This document shows, piece by piece, positions 42,901-51,998 of a stretch of DNA of 64,000 nucleotides. The position numbers and the translations under genes were made by a program. How positions within the stretch are numbered: the first letter of the stretch is position 1; every line of letters begins with the position of its first letter. This stretch comes from Pseudomonas sp. Au-Pse12. GTDB taxonomy: Bacteria > Pseudomonadota > Gammaproteobacteria > Pseudomonadales > Pseudomonadaceae. The stretch lies in contig NZ_JAJTTH010000006.1 of the NCBI RefSeq assembly GCF_021341665.1, forward strand, positions 434,001-498,000. Direction: 5' to 3'. The notes under the pieces are model-generated. The model ran no database searches. It saw only the letters and a program-made list of their open reading frames with translations, and was not told the origin of the DNA.

Positions 42901-43905
42901 ATGACCGAAGCCACTTCCCTTGCCAGCTGGACCCGCGCCTTGCGCAAGCAACTGGACGCCCTCGACCTCGACAGCGGCGCGCTGTGCCGCGAGGCCGGGC
43001 TCGACCCGCAATTGATGGACGACCCCAACGCCCGCTACCCGCTGTCGGCCACCACCCGCCTGTGGTGCCTGGCCGTGCAGGCCAGCGGCGACCCGGCCAT
43101 TGGCCTGCGGGTGTCGCGCTTTGTCAGCCCCACCACCTTCCATGCCCTGGGCTACGCCCTGGTGGCCAGCGGCAGCCTGCGGGAAGTGTTCGAGCGCATC
43201 GTGCGTTATCACCAGGTGGTCAGCGACGCCCTGGAACTGGCCCTGACCCGCGAGCCGGACCGCTACCGGTTCTTCCTCAAGGTGCCCGAAGGCGCGCCAC
43301 AGCCGGCCATCGAGGCCATCGACGCCTTTGCCGCGATCTACGTGCGCACCTGCCGCAACCGCCTGGGCCGCGACTACGCGCCGCTGGCCGTGCATTTGCG
43401 GCGCCCGGCCCCGGTGGACCCGAGCCAGTGGCACAAGGTGTTCCGCTGCCCGGTGCACTTTGCCGCGGCCGACGATTGCCTGGAATTCGGCCTGCACGAT
43501 TTCGACAGCCACCTGGACGACGCCAACCCGGAACTGGCCGAGCACAACGAAGCGGTGCTCAAGCGCACCCTGCTGCAACTGCGGCCCCTGACCTGGGAGC
43601 GCAAGGTGCGCGGGGTGATCGAAGCCCAATTGCCGGAAGGCGAGCCCTCCGCCGAACGGGTGGCCCAGGCCCTGCACCTGAGTTTGCGCAGCCTGCAACG
43701 GCACTTGGCGGATGAAGGCACGCGCTTCGACACCCTGCTCAACGAATGCCGGGAAAACCTCGCCCTGCTGCACCTGCGGGACCTGGAATGCTCCCTGAGC
43801 GAGATCAGCTACCTGCTGGGTTTTGCCGATGCCAGCAGCTTCAGCCGGGCCTTCAAGCGCTGGACCGGGATGACCCCGGGGCAATTTCGCGACGGTTTGC
43901 GCTGA
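42901..43905 (+). CDS. AraC-family transcriptional regulator
   Basis: 334 aa. N-terminal Arabinose_bd-type domain with RYPLSATTRLWCLAVQASGDPAIGL, and C-terminal AraC HTH (LSLRSLQRHLADEGTRFDTLL, SEISYLLGFADASSFSRAFKRWTGMTPGQFR). Divergent from the desaturase gene, the presumed target. Two upstream in-frame starts exist but lack a good ribosome site. Confidence 0.9.
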   Translation: MTEATSLASWTRALRKQLDALDLDSGALCREAGLDPQLMDDPNARYPLSATTRLWCLAVQASGDPAIGLRVSRFVSPTTFHALGYALVASGSLREVFERIVRYHQVVSDALELALTREPDRYRFFLKVPEGAPQPAIEAIDAFAAIYVRTCRNRLGRDYAPLAVHLRRPAPVDPSQWHKVFRCPVHFAAADDCLEFGLHDFDSHLDDANPELAEHNEAVLKRTLLQLRPLTWERKVRGVIEAQLPEGEPSAERVAQALHLSLRSLQRHLADEGTRFDTLLNECRENLALLHLRDLECSLSEISYLLGFADASSFSRAFKRWTGMTPGQFRDGLR

Positions 43906-44004
43906 GCCCCCCTGCGCCGGCTTGCCGGCGCCCGCAGGCGAAGCGGCCGATGAAAACGTCCCCCACAAAAGTCGCCGGAGACATCCACCTGGCCTACACT
44001 GAAA

Positions 44005-44063
44005 ACGCATCAAATGCGATGCATTAAATAATTTTCGATAAAAATGCATCGCATATGATGCGG
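44005..44063. promoter_or_regulatory. Large inverted repeat, hipBA operator
   Basis: Two 21-bp arms (44005-44025 and 44043-44063) are inverted copies with two mismatches, separated by 17 AT-rich bp. Each arm contains GCATCA-n-ATGC-like palindromes plus ATGCATT. They end 10 bp before the hipB ATG. Assigned to the HipB of this locus by position. Confidence 0.75.
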
Positions 44064-44073
44064 AATAACGCCC

Positions 44074-44322
44074 ATGGAAAGCCTTGGACAACTGATCCGA
44101 ACCCTGCGCAAAGAGCGAAAACTCTCGCAGCAAGCATTGGCGGAGCAATACGGCATGAGCCGCGCCACCATCTCGGGGATTGAAAACAACACCATTGCGG
44201 AAATCGGCCTGCGCAAGGTCGAAGCCATTCTCAATGGTTTTGGCTACGAGCTCAGCGCCGTGCCCCGTCCTCGGCAACGCCCGACCCTGGAGAGCCTGAA
44301 ACAGGCGCATTTCCATGACTGA
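44074..44322 (+). CDS. hipB: HipB-like antitoxin (second module)
   Basis: 82-aa Xre-family repressor, MESLGQLIRTLRKERKLSQQALAEQYGMSRATISGIENN, with the recognition helix in ATISGIEN. Overlaps hipA by 8 bp. Differs from the HipB at 21862-22113. Confidence 0.88.
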   Translation: MESLGQLIRTLRKERKLSQQALAEQYGMSRATISGIENNTIAEIGLRKVEAILNGFGYELSAVPRPRQRPTLESLKQAHFHD

Positions 44323-45535
44323 AGAACAGCGGCTGCACGTCCGTGCGGCCAACACGGCGGTGGGCACCCTCGGCCGTGGTCTGGCACAGGCGGATTCGGT
44401 GTTCACCTACAGCGAAAGCACCTCGCCCCGCAACGCGATCTCCCTGACCATGCCGCCACGCCTGGCGAGCTATGACTGGGACCGGGGCCTGCCACCGGTG
44501 TTCGATATGCACCTGCCGGAAGGTTCGCTGCGTGATGAACTGCTGCGCCGTTTCAGCAAGGCGGTACGGGGTTTCGACGACTTCGCCCTGCTCTCGATCG
44601 TGGGGCCGCACCAACTGGGTCGGGTGGCCATCAGCACAGCGCAAGCACCGCAGGCGCCCCTGCCGGAAACCAGCCTGGAGGACCTGTTGGTGCATGACGG
44701 TGCCGAGGGCCTGTTCGAGGATCTATTGGCGACCTATGGCCAGTATTCAGGCGTTTCCGGGGTGCAGCCCAAAGTCCTGATCCGCGACAGCGCCAGCAGC
44801 GTCGAACGCCTGCCCCATCGCGGCGCCACGCATTTGGTAAAGGCTTTCCGCGCCGATCAATACCCGCACCTGGCCGCCAATGAGTTCTTTTGCATGCGTG
44901 CGGCGCTGCATGCCGGCCTGCAAGTACCGGAGATCGAGCTCAGCCAGAATGGCCAGTTCCTGGTGGTCAAACGTTTCGACCTGAGCGCCCAGGGCTACCT
45001 GGGTTTCGAGGATTTCTGCGTGCTCAACGCCTGGTCGGCAAAAGCCAAGTACGACGGTTCCTACGAAGGTGCGGCGAAACAGATCAAGGCCTTTGTCTCA
45101 CCCCCTCTGCTGAACCAGGCCCTGGAGTCGTTCTTCAAGATCGTGGCGTTGTCGGCCGGGCTGAGAAATGGCGATGCCCATCTGAAGAACTTCGGCGTGC
45201 TGTACCCCGACACGGATGTGGATGCCCCCGTCAGCCTGGCCCCGGCCTTTGATCTGGTCACCACCTCGGTCTACATCAAGGCGGACAGCTTGGCGCTATT
45301 GCTGGGAGGCTCCAAAGCCTGGCCCAAACGCAAGGCGCTGCTGCGCTTCGCCCGCACGGCCTGCAACCTCAGCGAAGGTCGCAGCCATGAACTGTTGCAA
45401 CAGGTCGAACACGGCATGGCACAGGCGATGAGCGAGATGCGGATTTATACCGCTGCCCATCCCGCCTTCAAGGGCATGGCCGAAGCCATGAGCGAGGCCT
45501 GGAAAACCGGTGTGGCACGCAGTCTGACGAGCTGA
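44315..45535 (+). CDS. hipA: HipA-family kinase toxin (second module)
   Basis: 406 aa. HipA_N region with FDMHLPEGSLRDELLRRFSKAV, ATP-loop segment VSGVQPKVLI, catalytic loop RNGDAHLKNFGVLY, metal site LAPAFDLVTTSVYI. All key residues are intact, so the kinase should be active. Paired with hipB at 44074. Confidence 0.88.
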   Translation: MTEEQRLHVRAANTAVGTLGRGLAQADSVFTYSESTSPRNAISLTMPPRLASYDWDRGLPPVFDMHLPEGSLRDELLRRFSKAVRGFDDFALLSIVGPHQLGRVAISTAQAPQAPLPETSLEDLLVHDGAEGLFEDLLATYGQYSGVSGVQPKVLIRDSASSVERLPHRGATHLVKAFRADQYPHLAANEFFCMRAALHAGLQVPEIELSQNGQFLVVKRFDLSAQGYLGFEDFCVLNAWSAKAKYDGSYEGAAKQIKAFVSPPLLNQALESFFKIVALSAGLRNGDAHLKNFGVLYPDTDVDAPVSLAPAFDLVTTSVYIKADSLALLLGGSKAWPKRKALLRFARTACNLSEGRSHELLQQVEHGMAQAMSEMRIYTAAHPAFKGMAEAMSEAWKTGVARSLTS

Positions 45536-45546
45536 TCCAGTGACCG

Positions 45547-46935
45547 TCAAAGAACGGGAAAACCCAGCTCGAACACCGTGGCCTGCCCTTCACTCGCCAC
45601 CTGCACCTGACCGCCATGCAGCAGCATGATCGAGCGCACGATGGCCAGCCCCAGGCCGCCGGAATCCCCCGGTTCGGCGCGGGAGGGGTCGACCCGGTAG
45701 AAGCGGTCGAACAGCCGGGGCAGGTGTTCAGGGGCAATCGCCGGGCCCTGGTTGTGCACCTGCAGCCAGCACCAGCCCGCTTCGTCGCGGCGCCGCAGGC
45801 GGATCAGCGAACCCGCGTCGGCGTGGCGCACGGCGTTGGCCAAGAGGTTGCCTAGCGCCCGTTGCAGCAGTTGCTGGTCGGCCCACAGCTCGCCGAAAAA
45901 GCCGTTTTCCAGACGGATCTGCCGGTCATCGGCCAGGGCCTCGAAGTAGTCGCACAACTGCGCGCCGACACCCGAGAGTGACAGCAGCTGGCGGTCCAGG
46001 ACCGCATCGGCCTGCTCGGCCCGGGCCAGGAACAGCAGGTTCTCGGCCATGCGCCCCAGGCGCTCGAACTCCTCCATGTTGGAGGCCAGCACTTCCTGGT
46101 ACTCCGCGGCGCTGCGCGGCTGGTTCAGGGCCAGGCCGTTGCTGCCCAGGAGGTTGTGCAACGGCGTGCGAATTTCATGGGCCAGGTCGGCGGAGAACTG
46201 CGACAAGCGCTGAAAGCTCTCTTCCAGGCGCGCCAGCATGGCGTTCAAGGCTTGCACCGGCTCGTGGAATTCGGCGGGGATGCCGGTGGTGTGCAGGCGC
46301 CGGTCGAGGCTGCGCAGATCGATCTCGCGCACCGATTCGCTGAGCTGGCGCAACGGCTGCAAGCCCCGGCGCAACAACAGCAGGCCCAGGGCGAAGGCCA
46401 GCAAGGCCCCCAGGCCTACCGCCAGGTACAGGCGCAAGCGATAGCTGGCGAGCATCTGCTCGCGCTCGCTGAGGATCTTCCCGGCAATCACCGTCAGGGC
46501 CTCGCCCTTGGGGCCGCTGGCCTGCCCCGCCAGCAGCGCCACCGGAACCTCGTCGCTGCCGGGCCAGAGGTGGATATCCCGGCGTTGCGGACGCAGCTCC
46601 TGGGCGATCGGCAGCCACTCGGGCAAGCGCTGTTGCCGGGGGTTGATGCTGATGACCGTCGAGCCATCGGCCCGCAGCACCAGCAGCAGGCTTTCCTGGT
46701 TGCCCAGCATGTTCTGGTACAGCCGTGGCCGGGCTTGCAGGGCGTCCAGGCTGTCGCTGTCCTGGAGCAGGGCCCGCACCTGTTCCAGGCGCCCGAGCAG
46801 GGCGAGGTCGTCGCGGTAGGCGATTTCCCCTGCCAGTGAGCGATAGAGAAACACCCCGATCACGCTGAGCACCAGGGCGCAGACCGCGGCAAAGGCCAGG
46901 GCCAGCCGCCAGGCGATGGAACTAGAGCGCTTCAT
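45547..46935 (-). CDS. Sensor histidine kinase, HprS/CusS-like
   Basis: 462 aa. Membrane segments at residues 10-32 and about 166-188 flank a periplasmic domain. A HAMP region follows, then a HisKA helix with His253 in DLAHEIRTPLHN, and a HATPase domain (NLLANAVRHA, LPRLFDRFYRVDPSR, SGGLGLAIVRSIM). ATG 46935 overlaps the end of the response-regulator gene by 14 bp. E. coli HprS (YedV) senses oxidants and lies beside hiuH; the same partner gene is here. Confidence 0.88.
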   Translation of the reverse strand: MKRSSSIAWRLALAFAAVCALVLSVIGVFLYRSLAGEIAYRDDLALLGRLEQVRALLQDSDSLDALQARPRLYQNMLGNQESLLLVLRADGSTVISINPRQQRLPEWLPIAQELRPQRRDIHLWPGSDEVPVALLAGQASGPKGEALTVIAGKILSEREQMLASYRLRLYLAVGLGALLAFALGLLLLRRGLQPLRQLSESVREIDLRSLDRRLHTTGIPAEFHEPVQALNAMLARLEESFQRLSQFSADLAHEIRTPLHNLLGSNGLALNQPRSAAEYQEVLASNMEEFERLGRMAENLLFLARAEQADAVLDRQLLSLSGVGAQLCDYFEALADDRQIRLENGFFGELWADQQLLQRALGNLLANAVRHADAGSLIRLRRRDEAGWCWLQVHNQGPAIAPEHLPRLFDRFYRVDPSRAEPGDSGGLGLAIVRSIMLLHGGQVQVASEGQATVFELGFPVL

Positions 46936-47602
46936 CCGGGGCTTCCAGCTGGTAGCCGACGCCACGCACGGTGTGGATCAGCTTGGGCATGTAGGGGTCG
47001 TCGACCTTGGCCCGCAACCGGCGCACCGCCACTTCCACCATGTTGGTGTCGCTGTCGAAATTCAGGTTCCACACCTGGGAAGCAATCAGCGTCCGCGACA
47101 GCACTTCGCCCTGGCGGCTGGCCAACAGGTGCAGCAGGGCGAACTCCTTGTTGGTCAGGGCGATGCGCTGGCCACCGCGGCTGACGCGACGGCGCAGCAC
47201 GTCGATCTCCAGGTCGGCGATGCTGAAGGATTCGGCCTCGCGCAGCGGCCCGCGGCGCAGCAGGGTGCGCACCCGGGCCAGCAATTCGGCGAAGGCGAAG
47301 GGCTTGAGCAGGTAGTCGTCGGCGCCCAGTTCCAGGCCGCGAACGCGGTCTTCGATGGCGTCCTTGGCGGTGAGGAACAGCACCGGGGTGGCGCCGCGCT
47401 GGCGGATCAGTTGCAGCAACTGCCAGCCGTTGAGGCCGGGGAGCATCACGTCGAGGATGATCAGGTCGTATTCCTGCTGCTCGATGAAATAGCGCCCGTC
47501 CAGGCCGTTCAGGGCCACGTCCACGGCGAACCCGGACTCTCCCAGCCCCTTGGCAAGGAAATTCGCGGTCTTGGCTTCGTCTTCAACTACCAGCAAACGC
47601 AT
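46922..47602 (-). CDS. OmpR-family response regulator, HprR/CusR-like
   Basis: 226 aa. Receiver domain with Asp51 (ILDVMLPG) and the conserved Lys in LLKPFAFAELL; C-terminal winged helix (LTNKEFALLHLLASRQGEVLSR, VEVAVRRLRAKVDDPY). Divergent from glcG-like and hiuH-like genes. The palindrome at 47656-47671 is very close to the box known for E. coli HprR and CusR. Confidence 0.9.
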   Translation of the reverse strand: MRLLVVEDEAKTANFLAKGLGESGFAVDVALNGLDGRYFIEQQEYDLIILDVMLPGLNGWQLLQLIRQRGATPVLFLTAKDAIEDRVRGLELGADDYLLKPFAFAELLARVRTLLRRGPLREAESFSIADLEIDVLRRRVSRGGQRIALTNKEFALLHLLASRQGEVLSRTLIASQVWNLNFDSDTNMVEVAVRRLRAKVDDPYMPKLIHTVRGVGYQLEAPDEAL

Positions 47603-47655
47603 GGCGCACCTCGGAAATGATCGGCACAGGCTAGGCGCCCGGCGCGCGCTTGCCC

Positions 47656-47671
47656 ATTACAAACTTGTAAT
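47656..47671. promoter_or_regulatory. HprR/CusR-type box ATTACAA-AC-TTGTAAT
   Basis: Perfect palindrome in the divergent region between the regulator and the periplasmic genes. The E. coli HprR/CusR box is CATTACAAAATTGTAATG. The site lies about 67 bp upstream of the 47738 gene. Confidence 0.8.
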
Positions 47672-47737
47672 CCAACTGACGAGGTTCTGACGAAGACCGC
47701 TGGCTAAGGTGGCGGCCTGTCTTTGTGGAGCTTTCCC

Positions 47738-48223
47738 ATGATGTGCAAAACCCTTGTTCTAAGTCTTGGTCTGGGCCTGGGCCTTGCCGGCAGTGCCCTG
47801 GCGGCCCTGGAACTGCCTCGCCACGCCGAACTGGACCTGGCCACCGCCCGTCAGTTGGCGAACGCCAGCCTGGCCCAGTGCACCGCGGCGGTCTCGGTGC
47901 TGGACCGTGGCGGCAACCTGCTGGTGACCCTGCGCGCTGATGGCGTTGGCCCGCACAACGCCCTCGCCAGCCAGCGCAAGGCCTATACCGCGCTGTCCAG
48001 CAAGACCCCGAGCCGGCTGTTCGCCGAACGGGCGCGCAACAACCCCGAGGCGGCCAATCTCAACACCTTGCCCGAGCTGTTGCTGCTGGGGGGCGGGATT
48101 CCGCTGTTCGCCGGTAACGAACTGGTGGGCGCCATGGGCATTGCCGGGGCCGGTGGGGCCTCGCAGGACGAGGAATGTGCGCTCAAGGCGGCGCAGAACA
48201 TCGGTTTGCGGACCGCGCTGTAA
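47738..48223 (+). CDS. GlcG/HbpS-family (DUF336) periplasmic protein
   Basis: 161 aa. Signal peptide MMCKTLVLSLGLGLGLAGSALA. The DUF336 fold is recognised from LDLATARQLANASLAQC, VSVLDRGGNLLVTLRADGVGPHNALASQRKAYTAL and the ending GAMGIAGAGGASQDEECALKA. HbpS of Streptomyces binds haem and senses oxidative stress. Ribosome site GGAG at 47727-47730 supports ATG 47738. First gene of the divergent operon. Confidence 0.82.
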   Translation: MMCKTLVLSLGLGLGLAGSALAALELPRHAELDLATARQLANASLAQCTAAVSVLDRGGNLLVTLRADGVGPHNALASQRKAYTALSSKTPSRLFAERARNNPEAANLNTLPELLLLGGGIPLFAGNELVGAMGIAGAGGASQDEECALKAAQNIGLRTAL

Positions 48224-48270
48224 CGCGGTCGGCTTGTGGGTTGTTTGATCAATGTGATGAGGAGTCTTGC

Positions 48271-48681
48271 ATGAACTTTTTGCGTAATAGTCTGGCGGCC
48301 ATCGGCCTGTGTGGTTTGTCGAGCCTGGCCCTGGCAGCGGGCAATCCATTGAGCGTGCATGTGCTGAACCTGGAGAACGGTTTGCCCTCGCCGGGGGTCA
48401 AGGTGACCCTGGAACAGCAGGTGGGCCAGGACTGGAAGCCCTTGTCCGAAGGGGTGACCAACGAGCAAGGGCGGATTGCCGAGCTGTTTCCGGCGGGCCG
48501 GGCGTTGACCGCTGGCGAGTATCGCGTGGTGTTCAAGACCGGGGAATATTTCCGGCAGGCCAAGCGCGACACCTTCTTCCCGGAGATTCCGGTGATCTTC
48601 GAGGTCAAGCAGACCGAGCAGCATTACCACATTCCGTTGCTGCTCAGCCCTTATGGGTTCTCGACCTATCGTGGCTCGTAG
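48271..48681 (+). CDS. hiuH: Periplasmic hydroxyisourate hydrolase / transthyretin-like protein
   Basis: 136 aa. Signal peptide MNFLRNSLAAIGLCGLSSLALA. Then NPLSVHVLNLENGLPSPGVKV and the C-terminal YHIPLLLSPYGFSTYRGS, the transthyretin-related signature. The enzyme hydrolyses 5-hydroxyisourate from urate oxidation. E. coli HiuH (YedX) is periplasmic too and is induced by HprRS. GAGGAG precedes the ATG. Probably co-transcribed with the GlcG-like gene. Confidence 0.9.
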   Translation: MNFLRNSLAAIGLCGLSSLALAAGNPLSVHVLNLENGLPSPGVKVTLEQQVGQDWKPLSEGVTNEQGRIAELFPAGRALTAGEYRVVFKTGEYFRQAKRDTFFPEIPVIFEVKQTEQHYHIPLLLSPYGFSTYRGS

Positions 48682-48699
48682 GAGCCGGCTTGCCAGCGC

Positions 48700-49386
48700 C
48701 TACAGGCCGGCCAGGGCGCGCAGGCGCTCGGTGTCGAGGATTTCGATCTCGCCGTAGCTCAGGCGCAGGACGCCCTGGTGCTGCAGGTCTTTGAGGATCT
48801 GGTTGGTGGTCTGGCGCGACAGCGAAAGCATCAGCGCCAGTTGTTCCTGGGGCAGTTGCAGGATGCGGCGAGCCTGGGCCACTTCACCGTACCCGGCAGC
48901 CATCGCCAGCAGGCGGCTGGCCACTCGCGCCGGGGCCGGCAGCAGGCTCAACTGCTCCAGGTTGATAAACGCCAGGCGCAGTTTGTGGCTCATCAGCAGG
49001 GCGAACTGACGCCAGTATTGCGGCTGCTGCTCCAGCAGGTGCAGCAGGTTCGCCTGCGGCACCTGGAGCAGGGTGCAGGCGCCTTCGGCGTAGGCATCGT
49101 GGGTGCGCGGCTGGCCGTCGAACAGGCAGATCTCGCCGAACCAGTGGGGCGCCTGCATCAGGCTGAGCAAGGCTTCCTTGCCCTGTTCGCTGACCGCGCC
49201 CACCCGCACCGTGCCCTCCACCACCGCGTACAGCCCGCAGGGCGGATCGCCGCGCAGGAACAGGCACTGCCCCGGCGTCAGCCGGCGCAGGCGGGCGTTG
49301 TCGAGCAAACTATGCTGTAAGGACGCCGGCAGGTGGCTGTACCACTGGCCGGTCATCAGGCATTCACGCCATTGGTGCAGGTCCAT
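48700..49386 (-). CDS. Crp/Fnr-family regulator
   Basis: 228 aa. Cyclic-nucleotide-binding fold (CLFLRGDPPCGLYAVVEGTVRVGAVSEQGKEALL) and a C-terminal Crp-type HTH (LPQEQLALMLSLSRQTTNQILKDLQHQGVL). No Cys pattern of an iron-sulfur Fnr, so the effector is probably a nucleotide or none. Targets unknown. Confidence 0.88.
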   Translation of the reverse strand: MDLHQWRECLMTGQWYSHLPASLQHSLLDNARLRRLTPGQCLFLRGDPPCGLYAVVEGTVRVGAVSEQGKEALLSLMQAPHWFGEICLFDGQPRTHDAYAEGACTLLQVPQANLLHLLEQQPQYWRQFALLMSHKLRLAFINLEQLSLLPAPARVASRLLAMAAGYGEVAQARRILQLPQEQLALMLSLSRQTTNQILKDLQHQGVLRLSYGEIEILDTERLRALAGL

Positions 49387-49488
49387 GAACAGGTCTTTCC
49401 CTCAGGGCATCGCAAGGATTGTCGCCTAGCTGACAGAAGCGCAAACCACCGCCGGGCATGATCGGGCGACCCTAACGGAGGAACAACA

Positions 49489-50013
49489 ATGAAAAGCCTC
49501 GTTGATCATCTCAGTCAATACGCCGCCTACCACCGCGACCCGCGCAATATCGCCAGCCACTTTATCGGCATTCCGCTGATCGTGGTGGCGGTGGCGGTGC
49601 TGTTGTCGCGCCCCGCCTGGAGCATGGCCGGCCTCTCCTGGTCGCCGGCGCTGCTGCTGGCCCTGGCCGCGTCGGTGTTCTACCTGCGCCTGGAACTGCG
49701 CCTGGGGGTGCTGATGACGGTGCTGATGGGCCTGTCGGTGTGGCTCGGCCAGGTGCTGGCGGCACACGGCACCGGGCTCTGGTTGAGCTGCGGCCTGGGA
49801 TTGTTCGTGATCGGCTGGGTGATCCAGTTCATCGGCCATTACTACGAGGGCCGCAAGCCGGCCTTTGTCGATGATCTGTCGGGCCTGATCGTCGGCCCGC
49901 TGTTCGTGGTGGCCGAGCTGGCGTTCCTGCTGGGGCTGCGCCATGACTTGAAACAGGCCATCGAGCAGCGCTCCGGGCCGGTGGCCCTGCGGCACAAGAA
50001 AGCCATGGTTTAA
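49489..50013 (+). CDS. Mpo1/DUF962-like membrane protein
   Basis: 174 aa, four or more hydrophobic segments. MKSLVDHLSQYAAYHRDPRNIASHFIGIP and IGHYYEGRKPAFVDDLSGL are the family motifs, with conserved His residues that bind iron in yeast Mpo1, a dioxygenase of fatty-acid alpha-oxidation. Role in bacteria unclear. Confidence 0.85.
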   Translation: MKSLVDHLSQYAAYHRDPRNIASHFIGIPLIVVAVAVLLSRPAWSMAGLSWSPALLLALAASVFYLRLELRLGVLMTVLMGLSVWLGQVLAAHGTGLWLSCGLGLFVIGWVIQFIGHYYEGRKPAFVDDLSGLIVGPLFVVAELAFLLGLRHDLKQAIEQRSGPVALRHKKAMV

Positions 50014-50052
50014 AGCACCCGGCGGCAGGCCGCCCAGGGGCCCCGCACGCAA

Positions 50053-50090
50053 ACAAAAAAGCCCCCGGACCGGGCGAAGGTCCGAGGGCT
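50053..50090 (-). terminator. Rho-independent terminator of cysA
   Basis: AGCCCCCGGACC (50060-50071) pairs with GGTCCGAGGGCT (50079-50090); on the minus strand followed by a T run (A at 50055-50060). 33 bp after the cysA stop. Confidence 0.88.
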
Positions 50091-50122
50091 GTTCGGGTCG
50101 GCAGGCGTGCGCCTGCACCGCG

Positions 50123-51112
50123 CTAGAGGCTGGTGTGCTTCTGCCAGACCTTGGGCTTGAAGAACAGGGTCTCGCCACGGGCCAGGCCGATCAGGCTGTC
50201 GTGGTCCTTCACCACTTCGGCTTCGATCAGCTCGCTCTGCCCTTCCACCTTGAGGGTCACCCGGGTGGTGGCGCCCAGCGGACGGATGTCGCGCACTTCG
50301 GCGGCGTGGTGGTCTTCCAGTTCCGAGCGTGACAGCGACACTTCGTGGGGACGGAACAGCACGTGCTGGTCCTCGCCCAGGTGCAGGCGGTTGGAGTCGC
50401 CGAGGAAGTGGTAGACGAAGTCGCTGGCCGGGTTCTCGTAGACCTCGCCCGGGGAGCCGATCTGCTCGATCACGCCCTTGTTCATCACCACGATGCGGTC
50501 GGCCACTTCCATGGCTTCTTCCTGGTCGTGGGTGACGAACACCGAGGTCAGGTTGATGTCTTCGTGCAGCCGCGCCAGCCAGCGCCGCAGCTCCTTGCGC
50601 ACCTTGGCGTCGAGGGCGCCGAAGGGTTCGTCCAGCAGCAGCACCTTGGGCTCCACCGCCAGGGCGCGGGCCAGGGCGATACGCTGGCGCTGGCCGCCGG
50701 ACAGCTGCTCCGGGTAGCGGTCGGCGAGCCAGTCCAGCTGCACCATGTTCAGCAGTTCATGGACCTTCTCGGCGATCTTGCTCTCGCTGGGGCGCTGGTG
50801 CTTGGGCTTCATGCGCAGGCCGAAGGCGACGTTGTCGAACACGCTCATGTGGCGGAACAGGGCGTAGTGCTGGAACACGAAACCGACGTTGCGATCACGC
50901 ACGTCGTGGCCGGAAACGTCCTCGCCGTGGAACACGATGCTGCCGTCGTCCGGCGTTTCCAGGCCGGCGATGATCCGCAGCAGGGTGGTCTTGCCACAGC
51001 CGGACGGGCCCAGCAGGGCCACCAGCTCGCCGCTCTGGATATCCAGGTTGATGCTGTTCAGGGCCTTGAAGGCGTTGAAGTTCTTGCTGACGTTACGGAC
51101 TTCGATCGACAT
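50123..51112 (-). CDS. cysA: Sulfate/thiosulfate ABC transporter ATP-binding protein CysA
   Basis: 329-aa ATPase. Walker A GPSGCGKTT, Q-loop FVFQHYALFRHMSVFDN, signature LSGGQRQRIALARAL, Walker B LLLDEPFGALD, switch VTHD; a C-terminal TOBE-like regulatory region. Three bp after the cysW stop. Imports sulfate with CysT, CysW and Sbp. Identity is supported by gene order matching the P. aeruginosa cysAWT-sbp operon. Confidence 0.95.
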   Translation of the reverse strand: MSIEVRNVSKNFNAFKALNSINLDIQSGELVALLGPSGCGKTTLLRIIAGLETPDDGSIVFHGEDVSGHDVRDRNVGFVFQHYALFRHMSVFDNVAFGLRMKPKHQRPSESKIAEKVHELLNMVQLDWLADRYPEQLSGGQRQRIALARALAVEPKVLLLDEPFGALDAKVRKELRRWLARLHEDINLTSVFVTHDQEEAMEVADRIVVMNKGVIEQIGSPGEVYENPASDFVYHFLGDSNRLHLGEDQHVLFRPHEVSLSRSELEDHHAAEVRDIRPLGATTRVTLKVEGQSELIEAEVVKDHDSLIGLARGETLFFKPKVWQKHTSL

Positions 51113-51115
51113 GAC

Positions 51116-51985
51116 TTATTCCTCCGCGGCGCTGGCGCGCAGGCGGTTGATTCGGGATTCGCTCCACTGCTTGAGCAGCAGGATGAACAACGCAAGGATC
51201 AGCAACAGGCTGGCCACGGCAAAGGCGGCGACGTGGTTGTACTCGTTGTAGAGGATTTCCACGTGCAGCGGCAGGGTGTTGGTGACCCCGCGAATGTGCC
51301 CGGACACCACCGACACCGCGCCGAATTCGCCCATGGCCCGGGCGGTACACAACACCACGCCGTAGATCAGGCCCCATTTGATGTTGGGCACGGTGACGTG
51401 CCAGAACATCTGCCAGCCGTTGGCCCCCAGCAACCTCGCGGCCTCCTCTTCCTGGGTGCCCTGCTCCTGCATCAGCGGGATCAGTTCCCGGGCGACGAAG
51501 GGCACGGTGACGAAGATGGTGGCCAGGACGATGCCCGGCAAGGCGAAGACGATCTGGATGTCGTGGTCCGAAAGCCACGGGCCGAACAGGCCCTGGGCGC
51601 CGAACATCAGCACGTAGACCAGGCCGGCGATCACCGGCGATACCGAGAACGGCAGGTCAATCAGGGTCACCAGGATGCTCTTGCCGCGGAACGAGTACTT
51701 GCTCACGCACCAGGCGGCGCTGACCCCGAACACCAGGTTCAGGGGCACCGAGATCAGCACCGCGATCACCGTAAGCTTCAGCGCCGACAGCGCGTCGGGC
51801 TCGAAGATCGCCTCGAAGAACGCGCCGATGCCCAGCTTCAGGCCCTGGGACACCACGATGAACAGCGGCAGCAGCAGGAACAGGGCGAAGATCAGCCAGC
51901 CAAGGCCGATCAGCACCCGCCGCGAGGTGGCGCTGCCACGGCGGGCGGCGTTGGCCGACGAGGCGGCGATAGACGATTGAGACAT
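51116..51985 (-). CDS. cysW: Sulfate ABC transporter permease CysW
   Basis: 289 aa with six membrane helices and the EAA motif region QEEEAARLLGANGWQMFWHVTVPNIKWGL. Follows cysT by 13 bp. Confidence 0.93.
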   Translation of the reverse strand: MSQSSIAASSANAARRGSATSRRVLIGLGWLIFALFLLLPLFIVVSQGLKLGIGAFFEAIFEPDALSALKLTVIAVLISVPLNLVFGVSAAWCVSKYSFRGKSILVTLIDLPFSVSPVIAGLVYVLMFGAQGLFGPWLSDHDIQIVFALPGIVLATIFVTVPFVARELIPLMQEQGTQEEEAARLLGANGWQMFWHVTVPNIKWGLIYGVVLCTARAMGEFGAVSVVSGHIRGVTNTLPLHVEILYNEYNHVAAFAVASLLLILALFILLLKQWSESRINRLRASAAEE

Positions 51986-51998
51986 GGATCGCGCCTCC

